Assembly (NCBI GenBank): GCA_902493335.1
Contig: CABUPJ010000037.1
Coordinates: 1-35,012, forward strand
Direction of reading: 5' to 3'
DNA length: 35,012 bases
From: an uncultured Porphyromonadaceae bacterium
GTDB taxonomy: Bacteria > Bacteroidota > Bacteroidia > Bacteroidales > Muribaculaceae
Part shown: positions 14,585 through 21,151 of the stretch, in pieces
Layout of the letters: every line of letters starts with the position of its first letter
Position numbering within the stretch: position 1 is the first letter of the stretch
The notes under the pieces: model-generated
Told to the model about the DNA's origin: nothing
What the model saw: the letters and a program-made list of their open reading frames with translations, nothing else
The model's database searches: none
Program-made: the position numbers and the translations under genes

Positions 14585-16822
14585 ATGAAAGCAAAATCAT
14601 CAGCGCTTGCTGTCATGCCGTTGTTTGCGGTATGTGGCGCTTTTGCGGCCGAAACTCAGGAAGCCGCCGATTCTTCTCGAGTGATTAATCTTGAAAATGT
14701 CGAGGTCGTGGCCAACCGCGCGACAGGTAATACGCCGATTGCGTTTACCAATGTCACCAAAGCCGAACTCAACGAGGCCAATGACGGTCGCGACTTGCCT
14801 TATCTGCTGCTCCGCACTCCGTCGTTGATAACGACGAGCGACGCCGGCGCAGGCATGGGCTATACGTCGTTGCGCATCCGCGGTACCGACGGTTCGCGCA
14901 TCAATGTCACGGCCAACGGTATCCCTATCAATAACTCGGAGAGCCACAATGTCTATTGGGTCAATATGCCCGACCTTGCTTCGTCGCTTCGTGATGTGCA
15001 GGTGCAGCGTGGCGCCGGCACGTCGACCAACGGTGCGGGAGCGTTCGGCGCTTCGGTCAATATGCTCACAGATGCTCCGTCAGACGAGGCTTACGGTGAA
15101 TTTGCCGGGGCATACGGCATGTATAACACCAACAAAGAGACTGTTCGTGTCGGTAGCGGCACCATTGGCGGTCACTGGGCTGTCGATGCGCGTATAAGCC
15201 ACATGGGATCCGACGGTTATATCGACCGTGCCTCGTCTAAGCTATGGAGCTATTTCGGTCAGGTCGCCTATCTCAGCGGCGGTACGAGCCTGCGGCTGAT
15301 AGCTTTCGGAGGCAAGGAGGAGACATATATGGCCTGGGACTATGCCTCGAAAGAAGATATGGAGAAATATGGCCGTCGTTACAACCCATGCGGCGAATAT
15401 ACCGACGACGAGGGCAACACTGCCTATTATCCCGACCAGAAAGACTTCTACGAGCAGCACCATTTCCAGTTGCATTACGGACAGTCTATAGGCGAACGCC
15501 TGCGCCTGAGCGTGGCCTTGCATTATACCAAAGATGACGGCTACTACAACCAGTATAAGACAAAGCGCACTCTCGTGGAGTATGGTCTCGATCCTTTTGT
15601 TTACGAAGGTGAGACGGTCACTAAAAGCGACCTTGTGCGCCTGAAGAAAAACGACAACGGATTCGGTGGCGGCATCTTCTCGCTGACTTACAATCACGGA
15701 CGTGTCAACGCTGTCATCGGCGGCGGTCTCAACAACTTCCGGGGCCATCACTTCGGCCAGATTGCCTGGGTGCGCAATTATGTCGGCAAGCTCAATCCGT
15801 TGCAGGAGTATTACCGTAACCTCGGCGAGAAGCTCGACGGCAACATTTATGCCCGTGCCAACGTCGACATTACCGGCGGTCTGTCGGCCTACGGCGACTT
15901 GCAATATCGTCACATCGACTATAAAATCACCGGCATAGGCGATAACTACGACTACAACACCGGCGCGATGCAGACTTACGACATCCATAAGAAATATAAT
16001 TTCTTCAACCCCAAGGTCGGTCTTAACTGGCGCATACGCGACAGTCACCGTGTCTTTGCCTCGTGGAGCGTGGCTCATAAGGAGCCCGTGCGCGACAACT
16101 TCACCGACGGCGACCGCAATCACGATCCCAAGGCCGAGCGCCTCTTCGACTACGAGCTCGGTTACAACTATACCGGCCGCATATTCTCGGCAGGACTGAA
16201 TCTCTACTATATGGATTACAAAGACCAGCTGGTCGCTACAGGTCAGCTGTCTGACACCGGCAATCCTCTGAGCGTCAATGTGCCTGACAGTTACCGTATG
16301 GGCATAGAGCTACAGGCGGCTTTGAAACCGTGCGACTGGTTTGAGTGGAACATCAATGCGACTCTGTCGCGCAACCGCATCAAGAACTTCGTCGAATATA
16401 TCTATGAAGACGAGTGGACCAACCCGATTACCTTCGATCTCGGCGATACTCCGATTTCGTTCTCGCCCGATTTTACCCTATACAACGAATTTGATTTCAA
16501 TTGGCGTGGTTTTGACGCACAGCTGACGAGCCGCTATGTGTCAAAGCAATATCTCAACAACGCCCATAACGAAGAGCAGAAACTCGACGCCTACTTTGTC
16601 AGCGACCTGCATCTCGGATATACATTTAAAAACCTCTTGAAACTCAAACAGCTGAGACTGGGCTTCTCAATATATAATCTCTTTAACGAGAAATACTGTA
16701 ACAACGGCTATGCCGGTGCCGGCTACTATGTCGACGGCGCCGAAAAAGTCATCTACCGCTATGCCGGTTATGCCGCTCAGGCCACAACCCACGTCATGGC
16801 GACCGTTTCAGTCAGATTCTGA
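14585..16822 (+). CDS. TonB-dependent outer-membrane receptor, probable thiamin transporter
   Basis: A 745-residue receptor with signal peptide MKAKSSALAVMPLFAVCGAF, plug domain at ~35-165 (NVEVVANRATGNTPIAF, TSLRIRGTDGSRINVTANGIPINNSE in two parts, VQRGAGTSTNGAGAFGASVNML) and a 22-strand barrel finishing in aromatic VMATVSVRF. No N-terminal carboxypeptidase-like or SusC-type extension. Thiamin or its phosphates is the inferred substrate because a TPP riboswitch precedes the gene and a PnuC-type permease follows; this arrangement is known for Bacteroidetes thiamin uptake. The stop TGA overlaps the ATG of the next gene by one base. Confidence 0.9.
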   Translation: MKAKSSALAVMPLFAVCGAFAAETQEAADSSRVINLENVEVVANRATGNTPIAFTNVTKAELNEANDGRDLPYLLLRTPSLITTSDAGAGMGYTSLRIRGTDGSRINVTANGIPINNSESHNVYWVNMPDLASSLRDVQVQRGAGTSTNGAGAFGASVNMLTDAPSDEAYGEFAGAYGMYNTNKETVRVGSGTIGGHWAVDARISHMGSDGYIDRASSKLWSYFGQVAYLSGGTSLRLIAFGGKEETYMAWDYASKEDMEKYGRRYNPCGEYTDDEGNTAYYPDQKDFYEQHHFQLHYGQSIGERLRLSVALHYTKDDGYYNQYKTKRTLVEYGLDPFVYEGETVTKSDLVRLKKNDNGFGGGIFSLTYNHGRVNAVIGGGLNNFRGHHFGQIAWVRNYVGKLNPLQEYYRNLGEKLDGNIYARANVDITGGLSAYGDLQYRHIDYKITGIGDNYDYNTGAMQTYDIHKKYNFFNPKVGLNWRIRDSHRVFASWSVAHKEPVRDNFTDGDRNHDPKAERLFDYELGYNYTGRIFSAGLNLYYMDYKDQLVATGQLSDTGNPLSVNVPDSYRMGIELQAALKPCDWFEWNINATLSRNRIKNFVEYIYEDEWTNPITFDLGDTPISFSPDFTLYNEFDFNWRGFDAQLTSRYVSKQYLNNAHNEEQKLDAYFVSDLHLGYTFKNLLKLKQLRLGFSIYNLFNEKYCNNGYAGAGYYVDGAEKVIYRYAGYAAQATTHVMATVSVRF

Positions 16823-17400
16823 TGGATTTTGACAAGATAATAGAAATCATCGGCTTTCTCGTCGGACTGGCGTATCTCTACTTTGAGTATCACGCCAACC
16901 GCCTGGTGTGGCTCATGAGCGTCATTATGCCGTTGTTCTCGCTGTGGGTCTACTACAGAGCCGGACTTTATGCCGACTTCGGCATAAACATCTACTATCT
17001 CGCTATCGCTGTCTATGGCTATGTCTGCTGGTCGTTCAACCTCAGAAAGAAAAAGTCCCGGCAGTTGCCGATAAGCCGTATGCCCGGGCGCTTTTATCTG
17101 CCGGCGGTGATGATTTTCGGTGTCATATTCGTTGCTTTGGCCCTGGGGCTTGACAATTATACAAACAGTACTGTGTCGTGGTATGACGCCTTTACCACCG
17201 CTTTAAGTATCGTTGGACTGTGGATGCTCGCCCGCAAGTATGTCGAGCAGTGGATAGTGTGGTTTGTCGTCGACATAGTCTGCGTCGGTCTGTATATCTA
17301 CAAGCAGATACCGTTCTATGCTGTTCTTTATGCCGTTTATACGGTCATCGCATTGTTTGGTTACCGCAAATGGCTGAAGCTGATGGCCGCGCAGGACTAA
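16822..17400 (+). CDS. pnuT: PnuC-family inner-membrane transporter, probable thiamin permease PnuT
   Basis: A 192-residue membrane protein with about seven hydrophobic helices, the size and topology of the PnuC family of facilitative vitamin transporters. Family segments: IIEIIGFLVGLAYLYFEYHANRLVW near the N-terminus, FGINIYYLAIAVYGYVCW, YDAFTTALSIVGLWMLARKYVEQWIVWFVVD and YIYKQIPFYAVLYAVYTVIALFGYRKW (given here in parts of conserved Trp/Tyr). PnuC members import nicotinamide riboside, riboflavin (PnuX) or thiamin (PnuT); the riboswitch-controlled operon points to thiamin. The one-base stop/start overlap indicates coupling. A thiamin pyrophosphokinase gene often completes such operons but none follows here. 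Confidence 0.88.
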   Translation: MDFDKIIEIIGFLVGLAYLYFEYHANRLVWLMSVIMPLFSLWVYYRAGLYADFGINIYYLAIAVYGYVCWSFNLRKKKSRQLPISRMPGRFYLPAVMIFGVIFVALALGLDNYTNSTVSWYDAFTTALSIVGLWMLARKYVEQWIVWFVVDIVCVGLYIYKQIPFYAVLYAVYTVIALFGYRKWLKLMAAQD

Positions 17401-17420
17401 GAACTTGTTTAATAAAATAA

Positions 17421-17456
17421 ACAGCCACGCTCTCAGCGATATGGGAGCGTGGCTGT
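17421..17456. terminator. Bidirectional terminator after the thiamin operon
   Basis: A perfect 12-bp stem (ACAGCCACGCTC at 17421-17432, complement at 17445-17456) with a 12-nt loop. On the minus strand it is followed by the T-rich complement of 17401-17420, so it suits the convergent winged-helix gene; on the plus strand the tract is weaker (CTGTTAAGTCTT). Confidence 0.8.
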
Positions 17457-17475
17457 CTGTTAAGTCTTATATATC

Positions 17476-17694
17476 TTAGTCGTTTGAAACGAGAGATACG
17501 ACAAGTTCTTTTTCGTCAGCGGGGTCGGGTTCGATAGCGATTTTACCTTCGCGGGCGAGCCAGCCGAGAGCTGCGTAGACTTCTTTGTCTTTCAGCTTGG
17601 TTATTTTTTTGAGCTGTTTGACTCCGAGAGCCTGTGCGTCATTGAGGGCCACCCATACTGTTCCGGCGTTTGTGCCAATAATTTCTAAGTTCAT
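17476..17694 (-). CDS. Small winged-helix domain protein (DUF2582-like)
   Basis: A 72-residue protein. Its sequence (AGTVWVALNDAQALGVKQLKKIT, then LKDKEVYAALGWLAREGKI) reads as a helix-turn-helix with a wing, and resembles the short DUF2582 winged-helix family common in Bacteroidetes. Partner or DNA target is unknown; with such a small size it could bind DNA or protein. It stands alone, ends at a bidirectional terminator, and has a -7 box 65 nt upstream. Confidence 0.8.
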   Translation of the reverse strand: MNLEIIGTNAGTVWVALNDAQALGVKQLKKITKLKDKEVYAALGWLAREGKIAIEPDPADEKELVVSLVSND

Positions 17695-17964
17695 TTTTCT
17701 TTGTTTTTATTTGTTAGACTAACGTTGATTGCTTGAGTTGCGTGTGCTTGTTCTGCTGCAAATTTAACAATTATGTTATAATTAATTGTTTTAAATTAAA
17801 AACAAAATATAGGCTAAAATGTTTTTCATGGATTAAATGCCTGGACATTAATGGATAATGTGTGTTAAAAATATTACAAAAAAAAGAGCAGTCAAAAATT
17901 TGAGGCCATATTTTAGGTCAAAATCGGTGTTAAAGTTGTAAATTTACTTCAAAATATAGCGTTA
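17695..17964. promoter_or_regulatory. A+T-rich divergent intergenic region with promoter elements
   Basis: This 270-nt divergent gap is markedly A+T-rich. On the minus strand TAAATTTG (complement of 17759-17766) is a good -7 box for the winged-helix gene, with a leader of about 55-60 nt and no clear -33 box. On the plus strand TAAATTTA at 17939-17946 is an imperfect -7 box that would place the rsgA start near 17953. I see no open reading frame or structured RNA here. Confidence 0.5.
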
Positions 17965-18921
17965 ATGGAAGGAAGAGTAGTCAGAAACACAGGTTCGTTC
18001 TATGTTGTGGAGCCGTCAGACGGCGGAGCTCCCGTCAACTGTAAGGTCAAAGGCAGTTTCAGAATCAAAGGCATCCGCACGACCAATCCTGTGGCCGTCG
18101 GCGACATCGTCACGTTCTGTATGCCTGACAGCGATGATACCCCGGCATATATCACAGCGATACATCCCCGTAGAAACTATATAATTCGCCGGGCAAGTAA
18201 TCTTTCCAAGGAGAGTCACATCATAGCTGCCAACATCGATCTTGCGCTGCTTGTCGTCACACTCGCCGAACCTGTGACTTCGACCACGTTTATCGACCGG
18301 TTTCTCGCCACGGCGAGAGCCTATGATGTCGAGGCCGTGCTTGCGATAAACAAGGCTGATATTCTGACTGGCGACGACGACCGCGAATATCTCGACGCGG
18401 TCACATATCTCTATCGCTCGATAGGCTATAAAGTCATCGTCGTCTCGGCGCGCACAGGCGAAGGCATCGACGAGTTGCGACAGCTGCTCAAAGGCAAGGT
18501 CACACTGTTTTCGGGCAATTCAGGCGTCGGCAAATCAACGCTTATCAATGCTCTGATACCCGGCCTTGGACTGAAAACGGCTGAGATCTCCCAGTCGCAT
18601 GGCACAGGTATGCACACGACGACATTCTCGGAACTGTTCCATCTGCCCGGTGATGACGGCGGTTGTATAATCGATACTCCTGGGGTGAGAGGATTCGGCA
18701 CCGTCGATTTCGACAAACACGAGGTCGCGCATTATTTCCCCGAGCTTTTCGAGATATCGCAGAACTGTCGCTTCGGCAACTGCACCCATACTCACGAGCC
18801 GGGTTGTGCCGTCCGTCAGGCTCTCGAAGACAATCTCATCGCCCCGTCGCGCTACGCCTCATACCTCAGCATCCTCGAAGATGAAGACGAAGACAAATAT
18901 CGCAACGGCAAAGGCGGGTAA
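17965..18921 (+). CDS. rsgA: Ribosome small-subunit-dependent GTPase A
   Basis: A 318-residue circularly permuted GTPase that assists late 30S maturation. N-terminal OB fold (residues ~1-70), then the permuted G motifs: NKAD at 129-132, VSARTGEGIDEL near 160, P-loop GNSGVGKST at 184-192, switch region SHGTGMHTTT and DTPG at 237-240. The C-terminal zinc knuckle uses C268, C273, H275 and C281 in the CxxxxCxHxxxxxC pattern. Length is typical. The small-protein/GNAT unit follows 68 nt later, with its own promoter. Confidence 0.97.
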   Translation: MEGRVVRNTGSFYVVEPSDGGAPVNCKVKGSFRIKGIRTTNPVAVGDIVTFCMPDSDDTPAYITAIHPRRNYIIRRASNLSKESHIIAANIDLALLVVTLAEPVTSTTFIDRFLATARAYDVEAVLAINKADILTGDDDREYLDAVTYLYRSIGYKVIVVSARTGEGIDELRQLLKGKVTLFSGNSGVGKSTLINALIPGLGLKTAEISQSHGTGMHTTTFSELFHLPGDDGGCIIDTPGVRGFGTVDFDKHEVAHYFPELFEISQNCRFGNCTHTHEPGCAVRQALEDNLIAPSRYASYLSILEDEDEDKYRNGKGG

Positions 18922-18935
18922 AATAATTTGGTCAG

Positions 18936-18959
18936 AACTTTTTTGAACGAAAAAAAGTT
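18936..18959 (+). promoter_or_regulatory. Inverted repeat overlapping the small-protein/GNAT promoter, candidate operator
   Basis: AACTTTTTT at 18936-18944 and AAAAAAGTT at 18951-18959 form a perfect 9-bp inverted repeat with a 6-nt centre, immediately upstream of the -7 box. A symmetric site between -33 and -7 is where autoregulating toxin-antitoxin complexes commonly bind. The operator role is inference. Confidence 0.45.
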
Positions 18960-18968
18960 GTAACTTTG
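18942..18968 (+). promoter_or_regulatory. Promoter of the small-protein/GNAT unit
   Basis: TAACTTTG at 18961-18968 is a perfect -7 box. The nearest TTTG (18942-18945) is only 15 nt away, shorter than the usual spacing, so the -33 contribution is doubtful. The predicted start near 18975 leaves about 15 nt of leader. Confidence 0.65.
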
Positions 18969-18989
18969 TAGCAAATAAATAATTATTCA

Positions 18990-19154
18990 ATGATTATGGC
19001 ACGACCTATTAAAGAAACACCTGAACTTATCGGGAAAGATGCCGCTCGCTTCGAAGAGATGATCTCGGAGTCACACCCTGTATCTGATGCTGAGAAAGAC
19101 AGAGCAAAAAAGGCTTACGAGGTCATGAAATCAATCAGTGATTTTCAGTGGTAG
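18990..19154 (+). CDS. Small MARPIKETP-type protein, candidate antitoxin
   Basis: A 54-residue ORF starting at 18990 (or 52 residues from the in-frame ATG at 18996, which gives the start MARPIKETPEL and is the more family-like choice). It is charged and helical: a basic N-terminus, then GKDAARFEEMISE and SDAEKDRAKKAYEVMKSISDFQW. I associate the MARPIKETP opening with short Bacteroidetes proteins found just upstream of toxin-like genes; this is recollection, not a database result. It has no obvious ribbon-helix-helix signature, unlike DUF1778 antitoxins of known GNAT toxins. It has its own -7 box and its TAG is one nucleotide before the GNAT start. Codon usage is more A+T-rich than the neighbours. 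Confidence 0.75.
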   Translation: MIMARPIKETPELIGKDAARFEEMISESHPVSDAEKDRAKKAYEVMKSISDFQW

Positions 19155-19155
19155 T

Positions 19156-19686
19156 ATGGACTTTTCACGATTAAGGCAATATCAACTTTCTCAAGATTCA
19201 GTCATAAAGCCGTTCAAATGCGTGGAAGATGATTTGAACGGCTTTCTTTTTGACGATGCCAAGCATTTTCAGAAAGAACTGATGACGGTAACTTATGTCA
19301 TAGAGGACAGCATTGAAAATGTGACAGTTGCCTATTTCAGTCTGCTGGCCGATAAAATATCGTTCAATCCGGATGAAAAAAACGTATGGAATAAATTGAA
19401 CCGTAATATTCCAAACAATAAGCGACGGCGCAGTTATCCTGCCGTAAAAGTCGGTAGACTCGCTGTCAATAAGGATTATATGGGTAATGGCCTGGGCACA
19501 TTTATTCTTGATAATATCAAATATGCTTTCTCTACTGTAAAAAGGCTTGGTTGCCGTTTTATCACGGTTGATGCGTTGAGTACAGCAGTAAAGTTTTACG
19601 AGAGAAATGGCTTCAGATTCTTTACAGAACTTGATAAAGATGAAGAGACTCGTCTGATGTTTTTCGATTTGAAAGATTTTGTCTAA
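19156..19686 (+). CDS. GNAT acetyltransferase, candidate TacT/AtaT-like toxin
   Basis: A 176-residue protein from the ATG at 19156, one nucleotide after the small ORF (an in-frame upstream ATG at 19138 lies inside that ORF and is less likely). GNAT motif A is VGRLAVNKDYMGNGLGTFIL (residues ~99-118), whose RLAV and GxGLG resemble the acetyl-CoA loop of TacT-type tRNA-acetylating toxins; motif B is VKFYERNGF with Tyr148, the usual catalytic tyrosine. A basic patch, NNKRRRSYP (88-95), precedes motif A. Known GNAT toxins acetylate aminoacyl-tRNA and stop translation; this role is inferred from architecture. Its stop overlaps the end of the convergent ATP-grasp gene by 4 bp. The gene is visibly more A+T-rich than its surroundings. 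Confidence 0.85.
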   Translation: MDFSRLRQYQLSQDSVIKPFKCVEDDLNGFLFDDAKHFQKELMTVTYVIEDSIENVTVAYFSLLADKISFNPDEKNVWNKLNRNIPNNKRRRSYPAVKVGRLAVNKDYMGNGLGTFILDNIKYAFSTVKRLGCRFITVDALSTAVKFYERNGFRFFTELDKDEETRLMFFDLKDFV

Positions 19687-20813
19687 AAGCGTCTTGCTTC
19701 GACGGTGAAGGCGAAGCGGCCTTCGGGGTTGAGTGTGACGGTGCCGCTGACGAGGCGGTGGCTGTCGGTGACGGCGTCGGGTAGGGGCGAGACGATGGTT
19801 TGTCGTGGAGTGACGCTGTAACGTCCGGTCGAACCTTCGGCCATATGTAAGTCATAGAACCATCGGGCTACAAAACCCATTGTCATGCGCAGGTTGATTT
19901 CAACGAGGGCGAATTCGGGCTGCCCGTTGCCCGAGGTGGTAATCATGTCGACGCCGACAGGTCCGTTATAGCGGGGAGCGATTTCCCGCCCGATGACACC
20001 GACGAGTGCGTCGACGAGTATGTCAAGACGCCCGCGGTCGCAGTGAGCGGCAATCCGGTCGGCGAGGCGGTCGTTGCTGTCGAGTATATTACCGTGATAG
20101 TCTCCGTTGGCCCCCGTGTCAAAAAGCGACAGGCCTTCGAAAACGGCGTGACTGTCGCTGCAATTGATCAGAACGGCGAAATCGCATGTCTTGTCATAAG
20201 CGTGTTCGAGCATCACAGAGCCTTGATTGCGTATGATAGCCGACATGCGTTCGGCCATTCGTCTTGGCGGCATATTGCGGGAATCCATGATACCGCGGCC
20301 TGAGCACGACCAGGGTTCTTTGGCTATGACGGCATTGTTTCTGTCGAAGAAATCTGCAATCTGCTTTTCGTCGCGCGCTTCGGTCGCAGGTGTTGCTATG
20401 GCGAAGGGCAGTCTCTCTTCAAGACAGCTGACGGCAGAGATGGCTGTGCGGCGGTGAGAGAGCATCCTCAGCCGGTCGAGAGTGTTGTCGTCGGGGAGTA
20501 GGGCGGGGTCCATGCCGAGTCTGATGAAATCGCGTCTTGATGCTTTCGACCAGCCCCATGGCGATGGCGTGAAGGTGTCGGGGCTGCTGTCGCCTATGAC
20601 GTCGATGCCGGTCGAGAAGAGCTTTTCGACGCTGTCATACCAGCTGGCACTGACACCTCGGGCGATGATGCGGTCGCCGGGAATGCCATACCACATCGGC
20701 AGTGTTGAACCCGCATGTCTGATGTCGCGGGCGGTTGCCGGTGCCGTAAAGTTGTCGACGTCGCGCGCGAGCGCTATGTCGTTGTCGGGATTGAACAGGT
20801 ATAACGATGCCAT
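19683..20813 (-). CDS. ATP-grasp-like protein of unknown function
   Basis: A 376-residue protein opening with ASLYLFNPDNDIALARD, a start I associate with an uncharacterised Bacteroidales family. ATP-grasp features: a lysine strand and small-residue loop, AVIAKEPWSCSGRGIMDS (~165-182), and a C-terminal metal-site pattern GPVGVDMI ... FALVEINLRMTMG (~285-320) with Asp, Glu and Asn spaced as in carboxylate-amine ligases. It could ligate a carboxylate to an amine or thiol; no substrate is indicated by neighbours. Cytoplasmic, no signal peptide. The promoter is a perfect consensus placed so close that the mRNA would have about 4 nt of leader. Its last four bases overlap the GNAT stop. Confidence 0.65.
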   Translation of the reverse strand: MASLYLFNPDNDIALARDVDNFTAPATARDIRHAGSTLPMWYGIPGDRIIARGVSASWYDSVEKLFSTGIDVIGDSSPDTFTPSPWGWSKASRRDFIRLGMDPALLPDDNTLDRLRMLSHRRTAISAVSCLEERLPFAIATPATEARDEKQIADFFDRNNAVIAKEPWSCSGRGIMDSRNMPPRRMAERMSAIIRNQGSVMLEHAYDKTCDFAVLINCSDSHAVFEGLSLFDTGANGDYHGNILDSNDRLADRIAAHCDRGRLDILVDALVGVIGREIAPRYNGPVGVDMITTSGNGQPEFALVEINLRMTMGFVARWFYDLHMAEGSTGRYSVTPRQTIVSPLPDAVTDSHRLVSGTVTLNPEGRFAFTVEARRF

Positions 20814-20823
20814 AGTGAGACAA

Positions 20824-20854
20824 CAAAGTTAGTCATTATTCCTCCAAAAACAAA
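20824..20854 (-). promoter_or_regulatory. Promoter of the ATP-grasp gene giving a near-leaderless mRNA
   Basis: Minus-strand TTTG (complement of 20851-20854), 19-nt spacer and TAACTTTG (complement of 20824-20831) match the consensus exactly. With a start about 7 nt after the -7 box, only about 4 nt precede the ATG at 20813. The -33 box overlaps the T-tract of the terminator at 20845-20883. Confidence 0.8.
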
Positions 20855-20883
20855 GCAGGGCGGCTTCTCACGAAGACACCCTG
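20845..20883 (-). terminator. Intrinsic terminator, minus strand
   Basis: On the minus strand a 12-nt stem with two mismatches (complement of 20872-20883 and 20856-20867) and a TGAGA-type 4-nt loop is followed by CTTTGTTTTTGG. It would end transcripts coming from 21152 or from the -7 box at 21015-21022. Confidence 0.65.
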
Positions 20884-21009
20884 TTGCGTTTTAATGACTT
20901 AAAACAATTACATAACTAACATAAAACACATTTTTTAATCTTGATATGAGATTAACAACTATACTAACCCTAAAAATTAATGTTGTAAAATCATTACTCA
21001 GGCATTAAC
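20845..21009 (-). ncRNA. Possible small RNA between a -7 box and a terminator
   Basis: The 338-nt gap 20814-21151 holds, on the minus strand, TAACTTTG (complement of 21015-21022) and then the terminator at 20845-20883. A transcript between them would be about 165 nt. Minus-strand ATGs in it run into stops within a few codons, so it would be non-coding. No -33 box is visible, and the segment could also simply be a long 3' untranslated region of the 21152-22717 gene. Confidence 0.35.
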
Positions 21010-21151
21010 GGATGCAAAGTTATACACGAAACCCCGGAATGTTCGCGCTGTATAGCGGCAATATCAGTAAATATAAATGAATATAAATATTAAATCGCTG
21101 CAAATTAGCTGATTTAATCTAAATTAAGGTGTGTGAAATATAAGGGGACAA

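Noticed and set aside
15242..16123. Open 293-codon minus-strand frame inside the TonB receptor gene
   Set aside because: Lies wholly within a well-supported gene with plug and barrel features; no start signal.
20884..21000. A+T-rich plus-strand stretch resembling the leader of a SusC-type gene, ending in an ATG
   Set aside because: The ATG is followed by a stop after one codon and no gene follows on the plus strand.
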